A model generated the notes under the pieces. That model saw only the letters and a program-made list of their open reading frames with translations. It did not search any database and was not told the origin of the DNA. A DNA stretch of 14,754 bases from Actinomycetota bacterium (GTDB taxonomy: Bacteria; Actinomycetota; Actinomycetes; Nanopelagicales; Nanopelagicaceae). This document shows, piece by piece, positions 6,853 through 13,677 of this stretch (position 1 is its first letter; each line of letters starts with the position of its first letter). Position numbers and translations under genes: made by a program. The stretch spans positions 1-14,754 of the forward strand of contig CANIAV010000009.1 of NCBI GenBank assembly GCA_947465365.1, written 5' to 3'.

Positions 6853-8213
6853 TATCTATCTACGACACGCTTTCACGTGCGCTGATGCCCGTACCCAATA
6901 AAGAGCAAACGGTAAATATCTATTGCTGCGGACCTACCGTCTATCGCGATGCACATGTAGGAAATTTGCGAACCTTTCTCTTAGCCGATCTAATTGTTCG
7001 CGCCCTAAAAATGGATGGCCAAAAGGTTAAGTTGATTCAAAATATTACTGATGTGGGCCATATGTCGGAAGATTTTCAAGGCGAAGATAAATTGCTGCAG
7101 CAGGCGCAATTAGAAAAACGCGATCCTTTTGAGATAGCTCGTAAATATGAAGCTGGTTTTCATCAAGATCTCAAGCGAATAAATATTCTTGCCGCAGATT
7201 CTTATCCCCGCGCTAGCGAAACCATTGATCTGATGTTGCAAACTATTGCAACGTTAATTTCCAGTGGCCACGCCTATGCAACAGATCAAGGTTCGGTCTA
7301 CTTTGATGCGCGCTCTTTCCCTGGTTACGGAGCTATCAGCGGTAATAAGTTAGATGCGTTAAAACCTGGTCATCGCTTTGAATATGGCGATGAAGGAGAT
7401 AAGCGCTTCCATGCTGATTGGGCGCTCTGGAAGTCTGCGGGCAATCGCACCGAGATGGTTTGGGAATCACCTTGGGGCAAAGGATTTCCCGGTTGGCATA
7501 TCGAGTGCACGGCGATGTCACTCAAATTATTAGATTCGCGAATTGATCTCCACGTCGGTGGTATCGATCTACGTTTTCCGCATCATGAGAATGAACGGGC
7601 GCAATCAAATGCGGTAATTGGCCATGAAGCAGTTGCAATGTGGGTGCACGGCGAACATCTCTTATTTGAAGGTCGCAAGATGTCCAAGAGCTCTGGCAAT
7701 GTAGTTCTCGTGCAAGATCTAATTACGCGCGGCTTGGATCCGCTAGCCCTTCGCTTTGCACTTCTTGAAAATCGCTATCGATCTCAGATGGATCTAACTT
7801 GGGCGGCCCTTGATGCCGCAAATGCCACCTTACGTCGCTGGCGCACTGCAATGGCGACTTGGGGAGATAGCGATGAAGTTATTGCAGATGAAGAAATCAC
7901 TACAGCAATTGCCAAAGATTTAGATACGCCGCGAGTCATGCTCAGATTACGCACGATTGAAAAGAGCACATCCCACGCAGATGCAACGAAGCGCGCCATA
8001 TTTCTCCACGCAGATGCTTTGCTAGGACTTGATTTAAATCGTCCTATCGAGGTACATCCTTTAACTCCTGAACAATCTGAGCTATTAAACTCCCGCGCCG
8101 CAGCACGTATCGCTAAGAACTGGAGTGAGAGCGATCGATTACGTGACTTATTAGCGTTAGCCGGAATCGCAATTAACGATGGACCAGATGGGCAAAGTTG
8201 GAGCTGGATTTAA
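6849..8213 (+). CDS. cysS: Cysteine--tRNA ligase
   Basis: The 454-residue class Ia synthetase charges tRNA-Cys with cysteine in the cytoplasm. It has the CGPT motif with zinc ligand C27, an HVGN form of the HIGH signature at 36-39, further zinc ligands C220, H245 and E249 (same spacing as E. coli C209/H234/E238), and KMSKS at 277-281. The anticodon-binding C-terminus has ARIAKNW..SDRLRD and a final GPDGQSWSW. The start is awkward: the only in-frame candidate matching the conserved N-terminus (ISIYDTLS) is TTG at 6849, without its own ribosome site. It is not the mycothiol ligase MshC, which carries a different first motif. It also lacks the ATVQ..PHIGH signature I associate with Streptomyces and mycobacterial CysS, having CGPTVYRDAHVGN and ITDVGH instead. 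Its stop overlaps the opposing DUF6113 stop. Confidence 0.95.
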   Translation: MISIYDTLSRALMPVPNKEQTVNIYCCGPTVYRDAHVGNLRTFLLADLIVRALKMDGQKVKLIQNITDVGHMSEDFQGEDKLLQQAQLEKRDPFEIARKYEAGFHQDLKRINILAADSYPRASETIDLMLQTIATLISSGHAYATDQGSVYFDARSFPGYGAISGNKLDALKPGHRFEYGDEGDKRFHADWALWKSAGNRTEMVWESPWGKGFPGWHIECTAMSLKLLDSRIDLHVGGIDLRFPHHENERAQSNAVIGHEAVAMWVHGEHLLFEGRKMSKSSGNVVLVQDLITRGLDPLALRFALLENRYRSQMDLTWAALDAANATLRRWRTAMATWGDSDEVIADEEITTAIAKDLDTPRVMLRLRTIEKSTSHADATKRAIFLHADALLGLDLNRPIEVHPLTPEQSELLNSRAAARIAKNWSESDRLRDLLALAGIAINDGPDGQSWSWI

Positions 8214-8524
8214 TTTGCCGGTAGCGCAATCGCCGCTATCAAAGCGATAAATGAGAAAAGTAAGAAAGTATTTCCGAGTGAATTACCCTGAATTAAAATC
8301 TCTTTGCCGACCCCAAATGAAGCGCCTTTCCAGAATATGACTACCCAGCCCAGAGCAGCTATCGCCTTATAGGAGCGTTTTCCGTAGGTGCGACCGATCG
8401 ACCAGATTGCAAGAAAGCTTCCGATAATTGAAAGTGCGATTCCAAATGGTGGTGCAAATAAGTGTAAAAATATGGCAGCGACGCCTGTGGCAACTCCGAC
8501 TATGAGAGCACCAAGTGATTTCAT
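8210..8524 (-). CDS. Small membrane protein, DUF6113-like, mshB-linked
   Basis: The 104-residue protein is hydrophobic almost throughout, with about four membrane segments near residues 5-24, 27-45, 54-71 and 83-102, and a basic loop (RTYGKRSYK) around 45-53. Its function is unknown. The ATG directly abuts the mshB stop, so it is translated with mshB. A small membrane protein next to mshB is a conserved actinobacterial arrangement (Rv1171 beside mshB Rv1170; DUF6113 in Streptomyces). The family name is a recollection based mainly on context and size. Its TAA overlaps the cysS TAA of the facing strand in a shared TTAA. Confidence 0.72.
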   Translation of the reverse strand: MKSLGALIVGVATGVAAIFLHLFAPPFGIALSIIGSFLAIWSIGRTYGKRSYKAIAALGWVVIFWKGASFGVGKEILIQGNSLGNTFLLFSFIALIAAIALPAN

Positions 8525-9391
8525 TTAAAGAATTACTCCAGAAAATAAATCAGATTCGCGACCGCTGGAATCAAATGGTGCGCACTTCTCGCCTTTGACG
8601 AGGGTGTAGTACTCGTGTCCCCAAACTTGCAGCCCTAAATTATTGGAAAGGGCGAAGAAGGGTCCATCTAGCGCGATTTGTGTGTGGTGGGCTTTCATCG
8701 CCGCTAGCTTTGCCTCCACATATGAATTTCCATCAATGAGTGTTGTTACAAAGGAATCATCTTTAGCAAAGGGAAGATCGTCAACGCTTTCGGCTCCAAA
8801 GAAATCAGAGCCAAGTTCCTTCATCTTCGCCATACTTTCGGCGAGTACCGATTTTGGCATGGTGTTCCAGTAAATCTTTTGAATTTTCCAATTAGATTTC
8901 TCGCTAGCTCGCATCGCCACGCGATGGGCTTGGATATGGTCAGGATGGCCATATCCCCCGATTTCATCATAAGTAATCAAAATGTGTGGCTTAACTTCCT
9001 CAATTACCTGGACTAAGTAATCTGATGCAACTTCGAGATCTGCCTGCCAGAAGACATCTGGGCGGTTATTTTGCTCGGTGCCCATCATTCCGCTATCGCG
9101 ATACTGTCGTTGACCTTGCGCTAGAAAGCGAAAGTCTTTGATGCCCAGAGCCTGCATTGCGTTAGCGAGTTCGGTTTCGCGATGTTCGCCTAATTTATCT
9201 GTCGCAGAGCTGGCCAGGTGAATTAATTCTGGAGTTAGAACTTCTCCTTCTTCGCCGCGTGTACAAGTTACCAACGTTACTTGCGCACCGAGAGCGGCAT
9301 ATAAGGCCATAGTCGCGCCGTTATTGATGGTTTCATCATCTGGATGGGCGTGTACGAGAAGTACTCGATATCCTGCGTAAGAGTTAAGCAT
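8525..9391 (-). CDS. mshB: N-acetyl-GlcN-inositol deacetylase of mycothiol biosynthesis
   Basis: MshB removes the acetyl group from GlcNAc-inositol to give GlcN-inositol, the acceptor for cysteine in mycothiol synthesis. The LmbE/PIG-L fold is clear: AHPDDE near the N-terminus supplies zinc ligands H16 and D19 and catalytic D18. GGYGHPDH near 145-152 supplies Y147, H149, D151 and zinc ligand H152, matching M. tuberculosis residues H13, D16, D15, Y142, H144, D146 and H147. The length of 288 residues is normal. I take the ATG at 9391, which overlaps the moeZ stop as TGATG; an in-frame TTG one codon upstream is possible. The close homologue Mca (mycothiol S-conjugate amidase) is the main alternative, but the neighbouring small membrane protein argues for MshB. 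Confidence 0.87.
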   Translation of the reverse strand: MLNSYAGYRVLLVHAHPDDETINNGATMALYAALGAQVTLVTCTRGEEGEVLTPELIHLASSATDKLGEHRETELANAMQALGIKDFRFLAQGQRQYRDSGMMGTEQNNRPDVFWQADLEVASDYLVQVIEEVKPHILITYDEIGGYGHPDHIQAHRVAMRASEKSNWKIQKIYWNTMPKSVLAESMAKMKELGSDFFGAESVDDLPFAKDDSFVTTLIDGNSYVEAKLAAMKAHHTQIALDGPFFALSNNLGLQVWGHEYYTLVKGEKCAPFDSSGRESDLFSGVIL

Positions 9392-10587
9392 CAATAAACC
9401 GGTAACGACTTATCTATTTGCTTGGCCCAAGCGATGACGCCTCCAGCAACGTGCGTTGCATCAGCAAAACCTGCGCTCTTTAATATTGCCAGACATTCAG
9501 CAGAGCGAACCCCGCTCTTGCAGTGCAGAATAATTGGCTTATCTTGGGGCAGCGTTGCCAAGACTGTTCCATCTAAAAATCCTTGCTTAGGAATTAAATG
9601 AGAGCCCGGAATACGCACAATTTCAAATTCGCTTGGCTCACGGACATCGACTAGATAGAAATCAGCTTTTGCATCTATCTTGGCAGCTAGCTCTGTTACT
9701 GAAATTGTCGAATCTTTGACCGCTACTTCGGCAGCATCAGAAAGTACGCCGCAGAAAGCTTCGTAATCTGGAAGTAAGTCAGTCTGGGTTGGGTTATCGC
9801 CACACAATGGACAGTTAGGATCTTTACGAACTTTGATCTTTCTAAATGTCATATCTAGCGCGTCATAAATCATCAGTGAACCAATTAGCGGTTCGCCAAT
9901 TCCGGTTATGACTTTGATAGCTTCAGTTGTCTGGATTGAGCCAATAGTTGCACAGAGGACTCCGAGTACTCCGCCTTCTGCACAACTTGGGACCATTCCG
10001 GGTGGTGGTGGTTCAGGATAGAGACAGCGGTAACAAGGTCCGTATTCGGCCCAGAAAACGCTGGCTTGTCCATCGAAACGATAGATCGAGCCCCAAACGT
10101 ATGGTTTTTTAAGAATTACGCAGGCATCATTTACGAGATAGCGAGTTGCAAAATTATCGGTTCCGTCAACGATGATGTCATATTGTGAAAATATCTCTTT
10201 CACATTTGAATTATCGAGTCGAGTTTCATGTGTGATTACATTTACATTTGGGTTTATCTCAGAAATTTTTGCTTTAGCAGATTGCGCTTTGCTCTTTCCG
10301 ATATCGCTTTGGCCGTGAATGATCTGGCGCTGTAAATTTGATTCATCGACGGTATCGAATTCAACGATTCCAATAGTTCCGACACCAGCTGCGGCAAGAT
10401 ACATCAGCGCCGGTGAACCGAGCCCGCCCGCGCCGACACATAAAACTTTTGCATTCATCAACCTTTGCTGCCCAGCCATTGCGACATCCGGAATAATCAA
10501 ATGGCGGCTATAGCGACGCACCTCATCGACTGTCAGCGCAGGTCCAGGTGAGACTAGCGCTGGTGGTTTGATAGGAAGGTTGGTCAT
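9391..10587 (-). CDS. moeZ: Adenylyltransferase/sulfurtransferase MoeZ (ThiF/MoeB domain plus rhodanese)
   Basis: MoeZ adenylates the C-terminal glycine of sulfur-carrier proteins (MoaD, CysO or ThiS type) and loads sulfur onto them, serving molybdopterin, cysteine and other sulfur pathways. Residues 20-265 are the E1-like domain: GAGGLGS at 52-58 binds ATP, CYRC (C185, C188) and CPLC (C259, C262) hold zinc, and C202 in PSCAEGG is the conserved domain cysteine. Residues about 295-398 are a rhodanese domain with catalytic C356 in HCKSGVRS. The product ends in the typical PVY. I chose the ATG at 10587 (398 residues); an upstream TTG at 10623 would add 12 residues that do not match the family, and it lies in the probable -35 box. 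The stop overlaps the mshB start, making a moeZ-mshB-DUF6113 operon. Confidence 0.95.
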   Translation of the reverse strand: MTNLPIKPPALVSPGPALTVDEVRRYSRHLIIPDVAMAGQQRLMNAKVLCVGAGGLGSPALMYLAAAGVGTIGIVEFDTVDESNLQRQIIHGQSDIGKSKAQSAKAKISEINPNVNVITHETRLDNSNVKEIFSQYDIIVDGTDNFATRYLVNDACVILKKPYVWGSIYRFDGQASVFWAEYGPCYRCLYPEPPPPGMVPSCAEGGVLGVLCATIGSIQTTEAIKVITGIGEPLIGSLMIYDALDMTFRKIKVRKDPNCPLCGDNPTQTDLLPDYEAFCGVLSDAAEVAVKDSTISVTELAAKIDAKADFYLVDVREPSEFEIVRIPGSHLIPKQGFLDGTVLATLPQDKPIILHCKSGVRSAECLAILKSAGFADATHVAGGVIAWAKQIDKSLPVY

Positions 10588-10623
10588 AGCGCCATTCTGC
10601 CGTAGCCGATGAATGTGCGCCAA
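10588..10623 (-). promoter_or_regulatory. Candidate leaderless promoter of moeZ-mshB-DUF6113
   Basis: On the minus strand, TTGGCG (10623-10618) and CAGAAT (10599-10594) are separated by 18 bases, and CAGAAT ends 6 bases before the moeZ ATG. The -10 departs from TANNNT at its first base. No ribosome site precedes the ATG, which fits a leaderless mRNA. Confidence 0.45.
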
Positions 10624-10712
10624 TTCGCTGAGTTAGTTGCATTACCTGAAATAGATAGGCTGCAAATCGTTCTCATCTGCAATTGATCTTTCTTTATTAC
10701 AACTAATACCTC

Positions 10713-10725
10713 TACGATATGCGCA
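10713..10725 (+). promoter_or_regulatory. Candidate leaderless promoter of the tetR gene
   Basis: TACGAT (10713-10718) fits TANNNT and ends 7 bases before the ATG at 10726, with no ribosome site in between. The rest of the 138-base divergent gap (10588-10725) is AT-richer; a weak imperfect repeat (TGCAAAT...ATCTGCA, near 10662-10682) is the only other structure I see. Confidence 0.5.
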
Positions 10726-11355
10726 ATGACTACTGTAGATACCAATGCTAAAGGCGATAAGGCACGCCTACCGCGCGATGAACGCCGCGCAATTTTACTA
10801 ACTGCCGCCCTTGAAGTCTTTACCGCGGCCGGGTATCACTCTGCCGCCATGGATGAGATCGCCGATCGCGCCAATGTAAGTAAGCCAGTTCTCTACCAAC
10901 ATTTCCCATCAAAGCTAGATCTATATCTAGCCGTCTTAGATTTGCATATTGATTCGCTGGTCTTTGAGCTACAGAAAGCGATCTCTTCAACTCCCGATAA
11001 CTCAAAGCGCGTGCATGCCACAGTAGTTGCATACTTTGCATTTATTGAAAATGAAGGTGAAGCTTTCCGCTTACTATTTGAAAGCGATATGAGCGTTGAA
11101 CCTCAAGTTCGTGAGCGTTTAAATCGTATGACTTACGATTGTGCCGCCGCAGTAAGTGCGATCATTTCCAACGACACTGGCTTACCTCAAGAGGTTGCGA
11201 TGTTGCTCGGCGTTGGGCTAATCGGCTACACGCAAGTTACTGCGCGTCATTGGTTAGAAAGAGATAGCAAGCTCACTCGCCAGCAAGCCGTTGAATTAGT
11301 TGAAAACTTAATGTGGCGGGGTATTTCAGGATTCCCGCTCTCCGATACTGAATAA
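10726..11355 (+). CDS. TetR/AcrR-family transcriptional regulator
   Basis: The 209-residue protein has a TetR N-terminal helix-turn-helix at about 20-65: RRAILLTAALEVF, then the GYHSAAMDEIADRANVS turn and the recognition helix KPVLYQHFPSK at 53-63. The C-terminal part (about 70-205) is all-helical ligand-binding or dimer region with no recognisable ligand signature. Order and neighbours (moeZ behind it, DUF3107 and an RhlE-type helicase ahead) match my recollection of Rv3206c, Rv3208, Rv3208A and Rv3211, so this is probably the Rv3208-type regulator. Targets are not evident; the divergent moeZ operon, its own promoter and the inverted repeat before DUF3107 are candidates. Confidence 0.9.
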   Translation: MTTVDTNAKGDKARLPRDERRAILLTAALEVFTAAGYHSAAMDEIADRANVSKPVLYQHFPSKLDLYLAVLDLHIDSLVFELQKAISSTPDNSKRVHATVVAYFAFIENEGEAFRLLFESDMSVEPQVRERLNRMTYDCAAAVSAIISNDTGLPQEVAMLLGVGLIGYTQVTARHWLERDSKLTRQQAVELVENLMWRGISGFPLSDTE

Positions 11356-11382
11356 GAGCAAGTAAGGCGGCTTTTTTCGAGA

Positions 11383-11405
11383 ATCGCCCTATGCGTTTTG
11401 GCGAT
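11383..11405. repeat. Inverted repeat upstream of the DUF3107 gene
   Basis: ATCGCC (11383-11388) and GGCGAT (11400-11405) are perfect reverse complements around 11 bases. The right arm touches the -10 box of the DUF3107 promoter, so it could be an operator, possibly for the adjacent TetR protein. Short arms mean chance is possible. The 61-base gap between the genes also holds a T6 run at 11372-11377, without a stem strong enough to call a terminator. Confidence 0.35.
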
Positions 11406-11416
11406 AGGATAGTTAT
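11405..11416 (+). promoter_or_regulatory. Candidate leaderless promoter of DUF3107-rhlE
   Basis: TAGGAT (11405-11410) is a good -10 box and ends 6 bases before the ATG at 11417. No ribosome site precedes the ATG. No matching -35 is seen about 17 bases upstream. Confidence 0.55.
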
Positions 11417-11674
11417 ATGAGTACAAAGAAGTCAGATGCTGCACAAAGCACACATGTCCGCATCGCAATTGCCAATATCTCAGGCGAACTATTTTTCGAG
11501 ACAAATTCCTCAGTTGCCGATGTAAAGGCTGCTGTTGCTGCTGCCATCGCAGCCAATGGAACGCTCTCGCTCCAGGATCTACGTGGCCACGAAATTGTGG
11601 TTGCCGCTAGCAAGATCGGCTTCGTCGATATCGGTGTCGCTGCCGATCGTCGCGTCGGTTTCGGCGCACTTTAA
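11417..11674 (+). CDS. DUF3107 family protein (TB9.4-like)
   Basis: The 85-residue protein has no assigned function. The diagnostic part is the C-terminus, IGFVDIGVAADRRVGFGAL, which closely matches the end of M. tuberculosis TB9.4 (Rv3208A), the DUF3107 prototype. The body (HVRIAIANISGELFFETNSSVADVKAAVAAAI) alternates strand and helix, and the protein is probably a small cytoplasmic beta-alpha protein. A 10-residue polar extension precedes the part shared with TB9.4. It sits between a TetR gene and an RhlE-like helicase, as in mycobacteria. The helicase GTG follows its stop after one base. The long-standing linkage suggests a role together with the regulator or the helicase, but nothing in the sequence says which. 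Confidence 0.9.
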   Translation: MSTKKSDAAQSTHVRIAIANISGELFFETNSSVADVKAAVAAAIAANGTLSLQDLRGHEIVVAASKIGFVDIGVAADRRVGFGAL

Positions 11675-11675
11675 G

Positions 11676-13004
11676 GTGTCGATAACTTTCGCTGATCTAC
11701 CGCTGCGGCCAGAAACTCAAGCAGCGTTAGCAGAACATGGCTTCATATCTCCCTTTCCAATTCAAGAGATGGTTCTTCCAATCGCACTTGGCGATGGCGA
11801 TGTAATTGGTCAAGCCAAGACTGGTACCGGCAAGACGCTAGCCTTCGGTATTCCGCTAATTGAACGAGTAATCGCACCGCTTGATAAAGAATGGGCAGAT
11901 TTAGCAGCTAAAGGCCTTCCTCAAGTTTTAGTTGTTGTTCCAACGCGCGAACTTTGTGTTCAGGTAACAAAAGATATTGATGAGTTAACCGGTAATCGCG
12001 GAATCCGCACATTGGCAGTTTATGGTGGCCGCGCCTTTGAGCCACAAATCGAAGCGCTAGATAATGGCGTTGAAATTGTAGTTGGAACACCTGGCCGCCT
12101 CCTAGATTTATATCGCCAAGGTCAATTGAAATTAAAGGAAGTCTCGCGCGTTGTATTAGATGAAGCCGATGAGATGCTTGATCTTGGTTTTCTGCCAGAT
12201 GTAGAAAAGATTTTTACTAGCACCCCTAACCGCGCGCAAACCATGCTTTTTTCAGCGACTATGCCTGGCGATATCATCGCTTTAGCTCGTCGCTTTATGA
12301 ATCAGCCGATCCATATCCGCACGCAAGATAATGAAGATGAAGGCGCCGTTGTTTCCCGAATTAAGCAACATGTTTTACGGGCACATGCGCTAGATAAGAT
12401 TGAAATGCTGGCCCGTATTTTGCAAGCAGATGGTCGCGGACCAACCATCGTCTTCTGTCGCACTAAACGTACTTGCCAGAAGACTTCTGATGATTTATTA
12501 GAGCGTGGTTTCCGCGCCGCATCTATCCATGGCGATCTCGGTCAAGGTGCGCGCGAGAAGGCGTTAAATGATTTTAAAGCCGGTAAATCTGATGTGCTGG
12601 TAGCAACTGATGTTGCCGCACGCGGAATTGATATTGATGGAATTACCCACGTTATTAACTATCAATGTCCAGAAGATGAAAAGACTTATGTCCACCGTAT
12701 TGGCCGCACCGCCCGCGCTGGTGCAGATGGCATCTCAGTAACTTTTGTCGACTGGGATGACCTAGCTCGATGGAAGATGATCGATACCGCACTGGTCTTA
12801 GGTTTGGGAGAACCTGAAGAGACATACTCTTCCTCAGAACACCTCTACAAAACTTTAAATATTCCGGCCGGTTCAACTGGGCGAATCACGAAGCAGAAGC
12901 CTGCTGCACAAAGTAGCAAAACTGAGAGTGTTGCCAAGGTAAGTAAGCCAGCCGCCGAGCGCACAGCGCGCAATCGAACTAGAACTAAAAAGTTCTCTTC
13001 GTAA
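11676..13004 (+). CDS. rhlE: DEAD-box ATP-dependent RNA helicase, RhlE-like
   Basis: The protein of 442 residues unwinds or remodels RNA using ATP, probably in ribosome assembly or mRNA turnover. All core motifs are present: Q motif PFPIQ at 26-30, motif I AKTGTGKT at 47-54, PTREL at 89-93, GTPGR at 137-141, DEAD at 162-165, SAT at 193-195, ARGID at 325-329 and HRIGRTARAG at 340-349. A basic, low-complexity tail of about 35 residues (KPAAQSSK... to RTRTKKFSS) probably binds RNA. The start is the GTG at 11676, one base after the DUF3107 stop, giving VSITFADLPLRPET as in family members. The frame stays open back to 11535, but that part lies inside DUF3107 and lacks family resemblance. It faces the parA-like gene with a 7-base gap. 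Confidence 0.93.
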   Translation: MSITFADLPLRPETQAALAEHGFISPFPIQEMVLPIALGDGDVIGQAKTGTGKTLAFGIPLIERVIAPLDKEWADLAAKGLPQVLVVVPTRELCVQVTKDIDELTGNRGIRTLAVYGGRAFEPQIEALDNGVEIVVGTPGRLLDLYRQGQLKLKEVSRVVLDEADEMLDLGFLPDVEKIFTSTPNRAQTMLFSATMPGDIIALARRFMNQPIHIRTQDNEDEGAVVSRIKQHVLRAHALDKIEMLARILQADGRGPTIVFCRTKRTCQKTSDDLLERGFRAASIHGDLGQGAREKALNDFKAGKSDVLVATDVAARGIDIDGITHVINYQCPEDEKTYVHRIGRTARAGADGISVTFVDWDDLARWKMIDTALVLGLGEPEETYSSSEHLYKTLNIPAGSTGRITKQKPAAQSSKTESVAKVSKPAAERTARNRTRTKKFSS

Positions 13005-13011
13005 CTTCGCC

Positions 13012-13677
13012 TTACTCCAGCCCTAATATTTCTAATATCGAGTAAGTGGCGCTGCGGTAACTTTCGGCGACATCGCTATCTTTTGCCGCCGTCAGTACTG
13101 AGCGAGTTTGGTGTGCATTTTCATCAATTTCGGTAGATCGAACTAGAGAAACATCTAATACTGGAGCTACTTCGGCAAAATTCACCTCACCTCGAGCAAT
13201 TGCAGTTACTTGGGTTTTAGTCAATGCCCGCAATTGCAAAAGCGCCCGTAGCGAATGAAGCGATTCATCAATCGGAGTAAATATCTGATCGGCCGCAGCC
13301 AATGCGAGTTTTAAGGGCTGAGTAAGTGAAGGCGCAACATCTAATACAACCAAGTCATAGGCTTTTGGTAGATTTTGTAAAAGCGTAGCAAGTGAGCCTT
13401 CATCTAAACTGGTAGTCAACCGAGAATCTGCGGCGATGAAATCAAAGCGTTCGCTAGTTGTCGTTAAGTTCTCGGCAACTAACTTAGATCCAGTTAAATA
13501 ATCGGTAATAGTTAGGCGCGGATTTTCCAGACCCAATCTAAAGGTAAGGGCGCTACCTGGATCTAAATCAATAAGTAAAGTTTTCTTTCCGAATTCGGAT
13601 GCAGCAACGGCAATTGCATGTGCCAATGTGGTCTTTCCTACACCACCGGCCGGGCTGGCAATTGCAATAACCTTCAT
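13012..13677 (-). CDS. ParA/MinD-like P-loop ATPase (SOJ-related, Rv3213c-like)
   Basis: The 221-residue protein has the ParA/MinD layout: a P-loop AGGVGKTT at 10-17, LLIDLDP at 34-40 (Walker A' with D37/D39), and Walker B VVLDVAP at 110-116. The middle (SALTFRLGL, TDYLTGS) also matches ParA proteins. Position 10, where the deviant Walker A box normally has its signature lysine (KGGxGK), is alanine; P-loop Lys15 is kept. No parB gene or obvious parS-like repeat is nearby, so it is probably not the chromosome-partition ParA but an orphan relative like Rv3213c, which I recall near rhlE in M. tuberculosis. Its ATG overlaps the stop of the upstream MpaB-like gene (ATGA), so the two are made together. 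Cargo or partner is unknown. Confidence 0.82.
   Translation of the reverse strand: MKVIAIASPAGGVGKTTLAHAIAVAASEFGKKTLLIDLDPGSALTFRLGLENPRLTITDYLTGSKLVAENLTTTSERFDFIAADSRLTTSLDEGSLATLLQNLPKAYDLVVLDVAPSLTQPLKLALAAADQIFTPIDESLHSLRALLQLRALTKTQVTAIARGEVNFAEVAPVLDVSLVRSTEIDENAHQTRSVLTAAKDSDVAESYRSATYSILEILGLE

Noticed and set aside
10588..10623. Upstream TTG start for moeZ adding 12 residues
   Set aside because: The added residues do not fit the family start, and the stretch carries a plausible -35/-10 pair for the moeZ ATG.
11535..11675. N-terminal extension of the helicase frame back to an ATG at 11535
   Set aside because: It lies wholly inside the DUF3107 gene in another frame and the extra 47 residues do not resemble RhlE N-termini; the GTG at 11676 gives the expected start.
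12981..12996. Hairpin AGAACT-AAAA-AGTTCT near the end of rhlE as a bidirectional terminator
   Set aside because: The stem is only 6 bp with two G-C pairs, lies in coding sequence and has no U-run after it; kept only as a weak possibility.
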